A DNA stretch of 64,000 nt, taken from Mycolicibacterium setense. Its GTDB lineage: Bacteria > Actinomycetota > Actinomycetes > Mycobacteriales > Mycobacteriaceae. Below are positions 34,009-43,797 of the stretch, in pieces. The notes beneath the pieces were generated by a model. The model searched no databases. It was not told where the DNA came from and saw nothing but the letters and a program-made list of their open reading frames with translations. The translations under genes were made by a program, and so were the position numbers. Numbering within the stretch: position 1 is the first letter of the stretch; the number at the start of each line of letters is the position of its first letter. Where the stretch lies: NCBI RefSeq assembly GCF_000805385.1, contig NZ_JTJW01000008.1, forward strand, positions 62,001 to 126,000, written 5' to 3'.

Positions 34009-35181
34009 ATGCCCAGGACCCGCGACCAGGACGCCTGCCCCGGTGCACTGACGGCGCACCAGGCCGCCGACGGCGCCCTGGTGCGGATCCGGTTGCCCGG
34101 CGGGGTGATCACCGCGGCCCAGATGACGGCGCTGGCCGAAGCGGCGGAGCAGTTCGGTTCTCCCGCAATGGAACTGACGTCTCGAGGCAACATCCAGATC
34201 CGAGCGGTGACCGATACCGGCGCAGCCGCCTCGGCGCTCGCCGAGGCGGGCCTGCTGCCGTCGGCGACACATGAGCGGGCCCGCAACATCGTGGCCTCGC
34301 CGTTGTCCGGGCGCGCCGGCGGCGTCGTCGATATCCGCCCGTTGGTCACCGAGCTGGACCGCGCCATCCAGGCCGATCCGGCGCTGGCCGGGTTACCCGG
34401 CAGGTTCTGGTTCAGCCTGGACGACGGCCGGGGCGACGTATCCGGGATCGACGCCGATGCCGGGGTGCATGCTCTCGATGACGGCACCTGGGCGCTGTTG
34501 CTGGCCGGACGTGACACCGGGGTGCGGCTGGACGCCGCTGATGTGGTGCAGACCTTGACCCAGATAGCCAGGCGATTCGTCGAAATCCGTGGAAAGTCTT
34601 GGCGGATAACCGAACTCGCCGACCACACTCGCCTGCTGGATGGCCTGGCCGTCAGCGCCCCCGCCGGAGCCACCTGGCCACCGACCATGAAGCCGCCGGT
34701 CGGCTGGATCGAGCAGCGGGACTCCCGGGTCGCCCTCGGCGCCGCGCTGCCGCTGGGGATCCTGCAGGCCCGGGCGGCGCACTTCCTCGCCGCGATCGAG
34801 ACCCCGCTGGTGATCACCCCGTGGCGCTCGCTGCTGGTGTGCGATGTCCCCGAGGGCACAGCAGACACGGCCTTACGCGTGCTGGCGCCGCTCGGTCTGG
34901 TGTTCGACGAGAATTCACCGTGGCTGGGCATCAGCGCCTGCACCGGCAGCCCCGGATGCGCCAAATCGGCCGCCGATGTGCGTGCCGACGCCACCCGAGC
35001 GGTGGACGACCCGTCTGAAGTCCACCGCCATTTCGTGGGCTGTGAGCGAGCCTGCGGCAGCCCGCCCGTCGGGGAGGTACTGATCGCCACCGCGGACGGG
35101 TACCGGCCGTCCGCCCGCGCACGCGAGGAGCAAAAGGACAGCAGCGCACGCGAGGAGCAGATAGGTTTGCCGCCCCCGTAG
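34009..35181 (+). CDS. cobG: Precorrin-3B synthase
   Basis: Converts precorrin-3A to precorrin-3B with O2, using a 4Fe-4S cluster and sirohaem-type fold related to sulfite reductase, in aerobic B12 synthesis. The 390-aa product has the half-repeat motif MELTSRGNIQIRAV and the cluster cysteines in ISACTGSPGCAKS and GCERACGSPP. The ATG at 34009 (MPRTRDQDACPG) is chosen because TAAGAT ends 10 bases before it; GTG 33964 and ATG 33997 are in frame but lie in the palindrome or -10. The C-terminal tail contains two copies of a DNA repeat encoding AREEQ, after the conserved domain. cobH starts 9 bases downstream. Confidence 0.92.
   Translation: MPRTRDQDACPGALTAHQAADGALVRIRLPGGVITAAQMTALAEAAEQFGSPAMELTSRGNIQIRAVTDTGAAASALAEAGLLPSATHERARNIVASPLSGRAGGVVDIRPLVTELDRAIQADPALAGLPGRFWFSLDDGRGDVSGIDADAGVHALDDGTWALLLAGRDTGVRLDAADVVQTLTQIARRFVEIRGKSWRITELADHTRLLDGLAVSAPAGATWPPTMKPPVGWIEQRDSRVALGAALPLGILQARAAHFLAAIETPLVITPWRSLLVCDVPEGTADTALRVLAPLGLVFDENSPWLGISACTGSPGCAKSAADVRADATRAVDDPSEVHRHFVGCERACGSPPVGEVLIATADGYRPSARAREEQKDSSAREEQIGLPPP
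35117..35159 (+). repeat. Direct repeat in the cobG 3' end (AREEQ-coding)
   Basis: GCGCACGCGAGGAGCA occurs at 35117-35132 and 35144-35159, a period of 27 bases (nine codons), adding two AREEQ peptides to the CobG tail. It is related to the repeats at 43746-43797 and 53030-53083. Confidence 0.6.
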
Positions 35182-35190
35182 GGTGTTCGC

Positions 35191-35817
35191 GTGCTCGACT
35201 ACATCCGTGACGCCGCCGAGATCTACCGGCAGTCGTTCGCGACGATCCGCGCCGAGGCGAACCTGTCGCGCTTCCCCGACGATGTGGCACGGGTGGTCGT
35301 CCGGCTCATCCACACCTGCGGCCAGGTGGATGTCGCCGATCACGTCTCCTACACCGACGACGTCGTGACCAGGGCGCATGTCGCGCTCGCCGCGGGAGCC
35401 CCGGTGTTGTGCGACTCCTCGATGGTCGCGGCCGGGATCACCCGGTCACGGTTGCCCGCCGACAACGAGGTCGTCTCGCTGGTGGCCGATCCCCGCGCTC
35501 CGGAGTTGGCGGCGAAGCTGGGATTCACCCGCTCGGCGGCAGCGGTCGACCTGTGGGCCGACCGGCTCGGCGGCGCGGTGGTGGCGATCGGCAACGCGCC
35601 GACGGCGCTGTTCCGGCTGCTGGAACTGCTCGACGAAGGCGCCCCCGTCCCCGCGGCCGTGCTGGGCGGACCGGTCGGATTCGTCGGCTCGGCACAGTCC
35701 AAGGACGAACTGATCGAGCGCCCGCGGGGCATGTCCTATCTGGTGGTGACCGGCCGGCGCGGGGGCAGCGCGATGGCCGCTGCCGCCGTCAATGCGATTG
35801 CGAGTGAGCGCGAGTGA
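35191..35817 (+). CDS. cobH: Precorrin-8X methylmutase
   Basis: Moves a methyl group from C11 to C12 to give hydrogenobyrinic acid. The 208-aa product has the active-site His in IHTCGQVD (~41), LCDSSMVAAGI and the conserved VAIGNAPTALFRLLEL and GFVGSAQSK motifs. The GTG at 35191 follows TAGGGT (35179-35184) by 6 bases: this -10 begins in the TAG stop codon of cobG, so cobH has its own leaderless promoter in addition to any readthrough. Its stop overlaps the cobIJ GTG (GTGA). Confidence 0.95.
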   Translation: MLDYIRDAAEIYRQSFATIRAEANLSRFPDDVARVVVRLIHTCGQVDVADHVSYTDDVVTRAHVALAAGAPVLCDSSMVAAGITRSRLPADNEVVSLVADPRAPELAAKLGFTRSAAAVDLWADRLGGAVVAIGNAPTALFRLLELLDEGAPVPAAVLGGPVGFVGSAQSKDELIERPRGMSYLVVTGRRGGSAMAAAAVNAIASERE

Positions 35818-37346
35818 GCACCGAGACGACAAAAGGCACCCTCTACGGCGTCGGTCTGGGCCCCGGTGACCCGGAGCTGGTCACCGTCAAGGCGGCCCGG
35901 CTGATCGGTTCAGCCGACGTGGTGGCCTATCACAGCGCCAAGCACGGTCGCAGCATCGCCCGCGGTATCGCCGAGCCCTATCTGCGTGAAGGCCAGCTCG
36001 AGGAACACCTGGTCTACCCCGTCACCACGGAAACCACGGAGCATCCCGGCGGTTACGTCGGCGCGATGGAGGACTTCTACGCCGCGGCCGCCGAGCGCAT
36101 CGCCGCGCACTTGGACGCGGGCCGCGATGTGGCCCTGCTGGCCGAGGGCGATCCACTGTTCTACAGCTCGTACATGCACATGCACACCCGGTTGACCGAG
36201 CGGTTCGATGCCGTCATCGTTCCCGGGGTCACGTCGGTGAGCGCGGCCTCGGCCGCCACGGGCACCCCGCTGGTGCAGGGCGACGACGTGCTGACCATCC
36301 TGCCCGGCACGCTGCCCGTCGCCGAACTGGAGCGCCGCCTGGCCGACACCGACGCAGCGGTCGTGCTCAAGTTGGGCCGCTCTTACAGCCGGGTGCGGGA
36401 AGCCCTGGAGTCGACCGGACGGCTGGACGAGGCGTATTACGTCGAGCGGGCCAGCACCGACCGGCAGCGGGTGTCGCCGGCTCGCGACGTCGGCGAAGCG
36501 GCCGGTGACTCCGGCGCCGACGTCAAGGTGCCCTACTTCTCCCTGGCGATGGTCCCCGGCCGGTCGCGGTCCACCGCGTCGAACGGCAGTGTGGTGGTCG
36601 TCGGCCTCGGGCCGGGCGACTCGGATTGGATGACTCCCCAGAGCCGCCGCGAGCTGGCCGCCGCCACCGACCTGATCGGCTACGGCCCATACCTCGATCG
36701 TGTCGGAGCCCGCGCCGGGCAGCACCATCACCCCAGCGACAACACCGACGAACCGGCCCGCGCACAGCTGGCCTGCAAGCTGGCCCAGGAAGGCCGGACG
36801 GTGGCCGTGGTGTCCTCCGGCGATCCCGGCGTGTTCGCGATGGCCACCGCCGTGCTCGAAGAGGCCAAGCAGTGGCCCGGCGTCGAGGTACGGGTGATCC
36901 CGGCGATGACGGCGGCGCAGGCGGTCGCCAGCCGGGTGGGCGCCCCGCTCGGGCACGACTATGCGGTGATCTCACTGTCGGACCGGCTCAAGCCGTGGGA
37001 CGTGATCGCCGAGCGACTCACTGCCGCGGCCAAGGCCGATCTGGCGCTGGCGATCTACAACCCAGCGTCGGCGACCCGGACCTGGCAAGTGGGCGCCATG
37101 CGCGAACTGCTGCTCGAGTACCGGGATCCGAGTACGCCGGTGGTCGTCGCGCGGGCGGTCTCGGGTGCGCAGCCCGGACCGGGCGAGCGGGTCACCGTGG
37201 TCCGGCTGGCCGATCTGGACCCGGCCCAGGTTGACATGCGCACCATGCTGATCATCGGCTCGTCGCAGACGCAGTGGTACGCCGGTTCGGCCGCCGGCGA
37301 CAGCACCGAGGACCGGGTCTTCACCCCGCGGCACTACCCGGGCTGA
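35814..37346 (+). CDS. cobIJ: Fused precorrin-2 C20-methyltransferase / precorrin-3B C17-methyltransferase
   Basis: Bifunctional SAM-dependent enzyme of 510 aa. The CobI half (~1-240) shows LYGVGLGPGDPELVTVKAARLI and LLAEGDPLFYSSYMHMHTRL; the CobJ half (~255-510) shows VVVGLGPGDSDWMTPQSRRELAAATDLIGYGPYLDR, VSSGDPGVFAMA and DYAVISLSDRLKPW. The fusion is the normal mycobacterial form (Rv2066). Translationally coupled to cobH by a 4-base overlap. It is the last gene of the cobGHIJ run; the next gene downstream has its own leaderless promoter. Confidence 0.96.
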   Translation: MSTETTKGTLYGVGLGPGDPELVTVKAARLIGSADVVAYHSAKHGRSIARGIAEPYLREGQLEEHLVYPVTTETTEHPGGYVGAMEDFYAAAAERIAAHLDAGRDVALLAEGDPLFYSSYMHMHTRLTERFDAVIVPGVTSVSAASAATGTPLVQGDDVLTILPGTLPVAELERRLADTDAAVVLKLGRSYSRVREALESTGRLDEAYYVERASTDRQRVSPARDVGEAAGDSGADVKVPYFSLAMVPGRSRSTASNGSVVVVGLGPGDSDWMTPQSRRELAAATDLIGYGPYLDRVGARAGQHHHPSDNTDEPARAQLACKLAQEGRTVAVVSSGDPGVFAMATAVLEEAKQWPGVEVRVIPAMTAAQAVASRVGAPLGHDYAVISLSDRLKPWDVIAERLTAAAKADLALAIYNPASATRTWQVGAMRELLLEYRDPSTPVVVARAVSGAQPGPGERVTVVRLADLDPAQVDMRTMLIIGSSQTQWYAGSAAGDSTEDRVFTPRHYPG

Positions 37347-37399
37347 GCTGTCCGCCGGACTGCGCCACCAGATTTCGCGGTGCCGCTAGGGTCGCCCCT

Positions 37400-39274
37400 A
37401 TGAGCACACCCCCTCGTGTGGACCGACTCGTCATGTACAAGCACGGAGTGGCTTCCGTCAGCCGCACCGGGGCCGTCGACGGTGACTTCGAGTTGACGTT
37501 CCGCCGGGACGACATGAAGGACGTGCTCAAGTCCCTGACGGTCGAGATCACCAGTGGGCAGGCGTCGGTGGGTACGGTCGCGTTCGACAGCCCGACCGAC
37601 CCACGCACGGAATTGGCCGACCGCAACCTGCTGCTGGAACCGGGCGGCGCACTGACCGGACTCATCGAGGCTCTGCGTGGCCGCGTTGTCGAGATCCGCT
37701 GCGGCGATCGACATCATCGCGGGGAGGTCATCGGGGTCGACGACTCCGGCGAGAACCGTCGACTGCTGGTTCTACGTACCGAGGCCGGTGCCGTGAGCCT
37801 CGTCGACCTCGCCGAAGCCGATCAGATGGATCTGATCGAAGACCACTCCCGTGCCGACCTGGCGTACCTGATCGACCGGTCCAGGGCCGCGACCGCCGGC
37901 CAGGACTGCCGGGTGACCGTGCAGACGCGGGGAAGCGCCGAGCAGGCACGCGTGTCCTACATCGTCCCGGCGCCCATGTGGCGGGTGTCGTACCGGTTGG
38001 TTCGTGACGGTGACTCATTGGTATTGGCGGCCATGGGCATCGTGCACAATCCGATCGACGAGGACCTCACCGATGTCGCGCTGACATTGACTACGGGACA
38101 ACCGATTTCGTTCGACATCGATCTGTATCACGGCAGGACGGTGCGGCGGGCCGTGGTCGAGGAACCCGAACGGGTGACCATGGCCAAGGCGGCACGATAT
38201 GGCGTCATGCCCGCGCCGGCCGCGATGATGGACACAGATGGCGCTTTCGCCGACTACGAGGACTCGGTGTCCGATGTCGAGACCGCCGAGAGCGGTGAGT
38301 ATTTCGAATACCGGTTGACGGCTCCGGTGTCGCTGAAGCGCGGCGGCGCCGCCATGGTCCCGTTGGCGGTGTCCCCGGTCGACGGTGTCCGACGCGAGCT
38401 GGTGTGGCGGGACGGCCCACCCGCCCCCGACATCGTGCTGGAGTTCAGCAACACCACCGGTGTGGTGCTCGAGGACGGGCCGGCTGTCATCTACGAACGG
38501 GACGGCCACGGGCAGGACGCCTACGCCGGGGAGGCCATGGTCCCCTTCACCGCGAGGGACGCGAAAGTCCGCCTGCCGTTCGCAAAAGATCTTTCCGTGC
38601 GGTGCCGCAGTACGAGCGACACCCGCACGGTGACGGCCCGGGTGCGTCTGGCCGACGACGCCGTGGTCGAGGAGCAGCGCGTCGAACGACGCCACACGCT
38701 GCGCGTCGAGAACGACCACGACGACGCCGTCGACGTCATCTTCGAGCTCCGCCGGTTCCAGGGACACCGGATCGCCCCGCTGAACGGCGTCGCCGACACC
38801 GAGGAGGACGGGAGTTGGCACCGGATCCGGGTGTCGGTACCCGGGCACCAGACCGTCGAGGCGGCGGTCGCGGAGACCTGGCCGACCTACACCGAGATCG
38901 CCTACCGGGAGCTGTCTTCGCGTCAGCTGGAGCAGTGGCTGGCCGGCCGGTCGCTGGATGCCTCCACCATCGATGAGCTCTCCCATGTGCTGCAGCGCTG
39001 GGAGCACGCCGACCGTCTCGATGCCGAGCGCGAACGCGTCGAAGCCGACCGCGGCGAGCATTACGCCGCGCAGGGCCGGATCGCCGAACAGCTGACCGTC
39101 CTCGGCACCGACGGCGCCGAGGGTGACCTGCGGCGCCGCCAGGTCGAGCAGCTCGAGCAGCTTCAGGACCGCATCAACGAACTCGACGCGCAGGTCCATG
39201 GGCTCCGCGCGGACGCCGACGCCGACCGCACGGCCGCCTCCGACGAGTTGCAGCGGCTCATCGGCGCAGTCTAG
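37400..39274 (+). CDS. DUF4139 (mucoidy-inhibitor-like) protein
   Basis: A 624-aa soluble protein of unknown function. The N-terminal part (VDRLVMYKHGVASVSRTGAV, then RRDDMKDVLKSLTVE) and the central beta-rich region (VSYIVPAPMWRVSYRLV, YEYRLTAPVSL-like segment) fit DUF4139-domain proteins; the C-terminal ~110 residues are a charged coiled coil (RLDAERERVEADRGEHYAAQ... LEQLQDRINELDAQVHGL). ATG at 37400 follows TAGGGT (37387-37392) by 7 bases, a leaderless promoter. It sits inside the cobalamin cluster but has no known part in it. Confidence 0.72.
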   Translation: MSTPPRVDRLVMYKHGVASVSRTGAVDGDFELTFRRDDMKDVLKSLTVEITSGQASVGTVAFDSPTDPRTELADRNLLLEPGGALTGLIEALRGRVVEIRCGDRHHRGEVIGVDDSGENRRLLVLRTEAGAVSLVDLAEADQMDLIEDHSRADLAYLIDRSRAATAGQDCRVTVQTRGSAEQARVSYIVPAPMWRVSYRLVRDGDSLVLAAMGIVHNPIDEDLTDVALTLTTGQPISFDIDLYHGRTVRRAVVEEPERVTMAKAARYGVMPAPAAMMDTDGAFADYEDSVSDVETAESGEYFEYRLTAPVSLKRGGAAMVPLAVSPVDGVRRELVWRDGPPAPDIVLEFSNTTGVVLEDGPAVIYERDGHGQDAYAGEAMVPFTARDAKVRLPFAKDLSVRCRSTSDTRTVTARVRLADDAVVEEQRVERRHTLRVENDHDDAVDVIFELRRFQGHRIAPLNGVADTEEDGSWHRIRVSVPGHQTVEAAVAETWPTYTEIAYRELSSRQLEQWLAGRSLDASTIDELSHVLQRWEHADRLDAERERVEADRGEHYAAQGRIAEQLTVLGTDGAEGDLRRRQVEQLEQLQDRINELDAQVHGLRADADADRTAASDELQRLIGAV

Positions 39275-39301
39275 GAGCGATCTGACTTGAGTCGACGATC
39301 A

Positions 39302-39330
39302 TTGACGGCTGTCAGAATCGCGATTAGTGT
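39302..39330 (+). promoter_or_regulatory. Housekeeping-type promoter of the TetR/phosphotransferase operon
   Basis: TTGACG (39302-39307) and TAGTGT (39325-39330) with an exact 17-base spacer form a good SigA-type promoter. A leader of about 23 bases carries GGAGATGGGAG before the GTG at 39361. Confidence 0.65.
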
Positions 39331-39360
39331 CCAGCGTCACGTCCTGGAGATGGGAGCCCC

Positions 39361-39993
39361 GTGACACAGCACGGCGCAGGCGTACGGTCGCCGGTCGACC
39401 GCCGTCAACCGCAACGCAGCGACCAGCGACGCGCAGCCATCCTTGAGGCACTCGACGAACACCTGAAGCTGACCGGCTTCGATGCGCTCAACATCGCCGA
39501 AGTGGCCCGGCAGGCCGGGCTGGGCCGCTCGGCCTTCTACTTCTATTTCGAGAACAAGGCCGCCGCTGTGGCCGCGTTGCTCGAGCCGATGCACGACGCG
39601 TTGTTCGCCGCCAACAAGATCCTTGCCGACACCAGCCGGCCGCCCCGTGACCGTGTCCACGACACCCTCGAGGCTGTGCTGCAGTCCGCCGAGGATCACC
39701 GCTATCTGATGCAGGCCATGTTGGAGGCCCGCGGATCCAGCTCAGCGGTGCGCGAGCTGTGGGACGACGCGCGTGAGTCCTTTGTCCCCACCGTCTCAGC
39801 GGTGATCACGGCCGAGCGCACCGCCGGCCGCGCTCCCGACGGCGTCGACCCCGTCGTGCTGGCGAACCTGCTCATGGAATTCAACGATCGACTGCTGGAA
39901 CGGTTCATCGTCGGTGGGCCACTGTCGAGACAACAACTGCTGGAAGGTGCGGAGGCAATGTGGATGGGCTCGATTTTCGGGAAAGTACAGTGA
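39361..39993 (+). CDS. TetR-family transcriptional regulator
   Basis: A 210-aa regulator with a TetR DNA-binding domain at ~25-70 (FDALNIAEVARQAGLGRSAFYFYFENKAAAVAALLEP). The C-terminal domain is EthR-like in style, but no ligand can be named. GTG start at 39361 with a purine-rich ribosome binding site. Its stop codon overlaps the GTG of the phosphotransferase-like gene, so the pair is co-translated. Confidence 0.9.
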   Translation: MTQHGAGVRSPVDRRQPQRSDQRRAAILEALDEHLKLTGFDALNIAEVARQAGLGRSAFYFYFENKAAAVAALLEPMHDALFAANKILADTSRPPRDRVHDTLEAVLQSAEDHRYLMQAMLEARGSSSAVRELWDDARESFVPTVSAVITAERTAGRAPDGVDPVVLANLLMEFNDRLLERFIVGGPLSRQQLLEGAEAMWMGSIFGKVQ

Positions 39994-41063
39994 CCGCGGC
40001 AGGGTCGCTACCCAAGTCCATTCCGAGCCGGCCCGCCGAGGTGACCGCCGCATGGTTGTCGGGCGTGCTCGGCGCCGAGGTGGATTCGGTGCAGACCGCA
40101 CCGATCGGAACGGGTCAGACCGGGGCGACCTACCGAGTGTCGGTCACCTACCGCGACGACGCCGGCCTGCCGGCCACGTTCGCGGTCAAGCTGCCCTCAC
40201 AGGACGAAACCGTGCGTGACCGCGTCGCCATCGGCTATCGCTCAGAACACGCCTTCTACACCAACGTGGCCGATCACGTCCAGATCCCGGTCCCACGCTG
40301 CCATCATTGTGAAATCGCCGGTGAGGGAACCGATTTCGTGCTCCTGCTGGCCGACATGGCACCGGCCGAACAGGGTGATCAGATCGCCGGGTGCTCACCG
40401 GACGAAGCTACCCTGGCCGTGCTGGCCCTTGCCGATCTGCATGGGCCGACCTGGGCCGACCCGCAATGGGCCAACTTCCCCGGTATCGCGATGCCCAAGC
40501 CGGAACCCGACTCGGCCAAGGGATTCGGCGACGTCGCCAAGATGGCGGCCGACATCACCCTGGACAAACTCGGCGACCGGCTCAGCGCCGAAGACCGGGC
40601 CACCATGACCGCGGCGATGTCGGTGGTCACCCCGTGGCTGCTGGCCGAGCCCGACCGGTTCGCCATCCTCCACGGCGACTACCGGCTGGACAACATGCTG
40701 TTCGATCCCGACCGCACGCGGATCACCGTGGTGGACTGGCAGACACTCGGCTCCGGCCTGCCGGCCCGCGACCTGTCGTACTTCACCGCGACCAGCCTGG
40801 ACCCCGCTGTCCGAGCCTCCGCCGAGGCCGATCTCGTCACCGCCTACCACGAGCGGCTGCTGTCCCACGGCGTCACCGCATATGACCGCGAAACCTGTTG
40901 GCAGGATTACCGTTTGGGCATGCTGCAGGCGCCGCTGATCACGGTTCTGGGAACCGCGTTCGCCAATTCGACCGAGCGTGGCGACGACATGATGGTGGTG
41001 ATGGCCCAGCGCGGCTGCCAGGCGATCCGGGACCTCGACACACTCGAGCTGATCAGCGCCTGA
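39990..41063 (+). CDS. Aminoglycoside-phosphotransferase-fold kinase (small-molecule kinase)
   Basis: A 357-aa APH-fold kinase with the catalytic loop LHGDYRLDNMLFDPD (~225) and metal-binding VVDWQTLGSG. Such mycobacterial proteins are usually annotated as phosphotransferases related to ecdysteroid or choline kinases; clinical aminoglycoside resistance is not implied. The GTG at 39990 overlaps the TetR stop (GTGA). The same DYRLDNMLF and VVDWQT motifs occur in the kinase half of the protein at 17488-19497, so the two are paralogues. It is convergent with cobK, 3 bases away. Confidence 0.8.
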   Translation: MTAAGSLPKSIPSRPAEVTAAWLSGVLGAEVDSVQTAPIGTGQTGATYRVSVTYRDDAGLPATFAVKLPSQDETVRDRVAIGYRSEHAFYTNVADHVQIPVPRCHHCEIAGEGTDFVLLLADMAPAEQGDQIAGCSPDEATLAVLALADLHGPTWADPQWANFPGIAMPKPEPDSAKGFGDVAKMAADITLDKLGDRLSAEDRATMTAAMSVVTPWLLAEPDRFAILHGDYRLDNMLFDPDRTRITVVDWQTLGSGLPARDLSYFTATSLDPAVRASAEADLVTAYHERLLSHGVTAYDRETCWQDYRLGMLQAPLITVLGTAFANSTERGDDMMVVMAQRGCQAIRDLDTLELISA

Positions 41064-41066
41064 TCC

Positions 41067-41791
41067 TCAGGCTCCTCCGCGAACCCAGGCAGCCGCCTCC
41101 TCGACCGTGGCCACCGGGTGCACTCCCTGCGGCAGTGGCGGGCGGTCCACCATCACCACCGGCACGCCGGCGGTCTCGGCCGCGCGTAGCTTGGGCTCGG
41201 TCATCGCACCACCGCTGTTCTTGGTCACCAGCGCATCGATGCGGTGCTCGCGCAGCAGCGCCAACTCTCCGTCGTAGTCATACGGACCGCGCGACAGCAG
41301 CAACTGATGATCGGCGGGGAGGGTGTCGGGGTCGGGCGCGGTGACAGCCCGGATCAGGAACCAGGCGTCGACCGTTTTGAAGGCCGCTGTCCCGGACCGT
41401 CCGGTGGTCAGAAATATTCGCGAATAGCCCTTCCCAGCCACGGTTTCGGCCGCTTCCCGGTCGGAGCCCACCACGATCGCGGTTCCCGGAGCCCAGGCCG
41501 GCCGGGCCAGCACCAGATGGGGCAGCTGAAGTTCGGCGCACACCTGCGCCGCGTGGGCGGTGATGGTGGCCGCGAACGGATGGGTCGCGTCGACCACCGC
41601 ATCGACGCGTTCGTCGATCAGCCATTGCCGCATACCGTCAACACCGCCGAACCCGCCGATGCGGACCGGACCGACCGGTAGCGCTGGATCCGGCACCCGC
41701 CCGGCCAGCGAGCTGATCACCTCGACCTCGGGGTGCAGGCGTGCGGCGAGGGCACGGGCCTCCCCCGTGCCGCCGAGCAGCAGGACTTTCA

Positions 41792-41792
<1 letters not shown>
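41067..41792 (-). CDS. cobK: Precorrin-6A (6x) reductase
   Basis: NADPH-dependent reduction of precorrin-6A to precorrin-6B. The 241-aa product has the N-terminal nucleotide-binding start VLLLGGTGEARALAARL, the VDATHPFAATITAHA motif and ALVTKNSGGAMTEPKLRAA, all hallmarks of CobK. Its ATG overlaps the cobM stop by one base. It ends the leftward run cobL-cobM-cobK. Confidence 0.95.
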
Positions 41793-42543
<751 letters not shown>

Positions 42544-42547
<4 letters not shown>

Positions 42548-43731
42548 CGCTTGACCACCGCCCACTGGGTGACCGGCAGCGCGGGACGCCAGCCGGTGAA
42601 TCCGCCGATCGCACCGCCCTGGTAGTGCTGATAACGCCGCAACTCGCCGCCTTCCTTCGAATACCATTGCGCCACAACCGCTTCTGATTCCAGCGTGACC
42701 GCGTTGACCACCAGCCGCCCACCCGAGAGCAGGCGTTCGAAGCACGCCTGCAGCAATCCCGGCTGCGTGACGCCGCCACCGATGAAGATGACGTCGGGCA
42801 CGGGCGCACCGTCGAGTGACTCGGGGGCGCCGCCGCGCACCTCCACCCGCACCCCGAACGCCGTCACGTTGCCCGAGATCCGGTCGCGACGCTGCGCGTC
42901 ACGTTCGAATGCCACCGCCGCGCAGCCCGGTGCGCTGCGCGACCATTCGATCGCGATACTGCCCGAACCCGAACCGACATCCCACAACAGTTCCCCAGGC
43001 CGCGGACCCAGCACCGCCAGGGTGACCGCGCGGATGGACTGCTTGGTGAGCTGCCCGTCGTTGGCGAACATCTCGTCGGGCAGGGCCTGGGCCCGGCGAT
43101 CATCGGGCCGGTAGGCCACCGCCACCACGTTGAGATCGTCGACATCGACCGGGCCGGCCGTGGCCCAGTCCCGCGCGGTGCCATCGTGGCGGCGCTCCCC
43201 CGGCCCGCCCAGCTGCTCCAGCACGGTCAATTCCGAATCACCCCGGCCGGATTCGCTGAGCAGCCGAGCCAGCGTCACCGGCGTCTGCGCGTCGCGGGAC
43301 AGCACGATCGCCCGGCCGCCCCGGCGCACCGCGGTGTGCGGCGCGGCGGTGACCAGGCTGATCACCTCGGTGTCGGCCACCGTCCAGCCCATCCGTGCGC
43401 ACGCCAGCGTCACACTCGACACGTGCGGCAGAACCCGCACCCGCTGCGTGCCGAACAACCGGATCAGCGTCGCGCCGATCCCGTGCAACAGCGGATCGCC
43501 GCTGGCCACCACATGCACATCACCGTGCAGCTCATCGAACAGCGCCGGCAGGGCCGGCAGCATCGGCGACGGCCACTCGCGCCGGTCCGAGGTCACGCTG
43601 TCGTCGAGCAGTTCGAGCTGGCGCGACGACCCGTACACCACGGTGGCGCTCGCCAACTCGTCCCGCGAGGTCTGCGACAACCCCGCCATCCCGTCGGCTC
43701 CGATGCCGACCACCGTGATCGTCCCGGCCAC
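42544..43731 (-). CDS. cobL: Precorrin-6B C5,15-methyltransferase (decarboxylating)
   Basis: Two-domain enzyme of 395 aa that methylates C5 and C15 of precorrin-6B and removes the acetate carboxyl. The N-terminal tetrapyrrole methylase (~1-200) begins TITVVGIGADGMAGLS; the C-terminal half (CbiT-like, ~205-395) has LLWDVGSGSGSIAIEWSR and VIFIGGGVTQPGLL, a classic SAM-binding fold. GTG at 43731 (VAGTITVVGIG) is chosen by comparison; the upstream 34 codons are made of DERxREE-type repeats and are most likely not translated with it. Confidence 0.94.
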
Positions 43732-43745
43732 TAGCGGGGTCTTCT

Positions 43746-43797
43746 CTCTTCGCGCAAGCGGCTCATCTGCCCTCTGTTCTTCGCGCAAGCGCTCATC
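43746..43797 (-). repeat. Two copies of a short dispersed repeat between the SDR gene and cobL
   Basis: On the minus strand GATGAGCGCTTGCGCGAAGA (within 43777-43797) and a variant with GAGCCGCTTGCGCGAAGA (within 43746-43766) follow directly on the SDR stop codon. If read in the cobL frame they would encode DERLREEQRADEPLARRE. Same family as the copies inside helY and the cobG tail. Confidence 0.65.
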
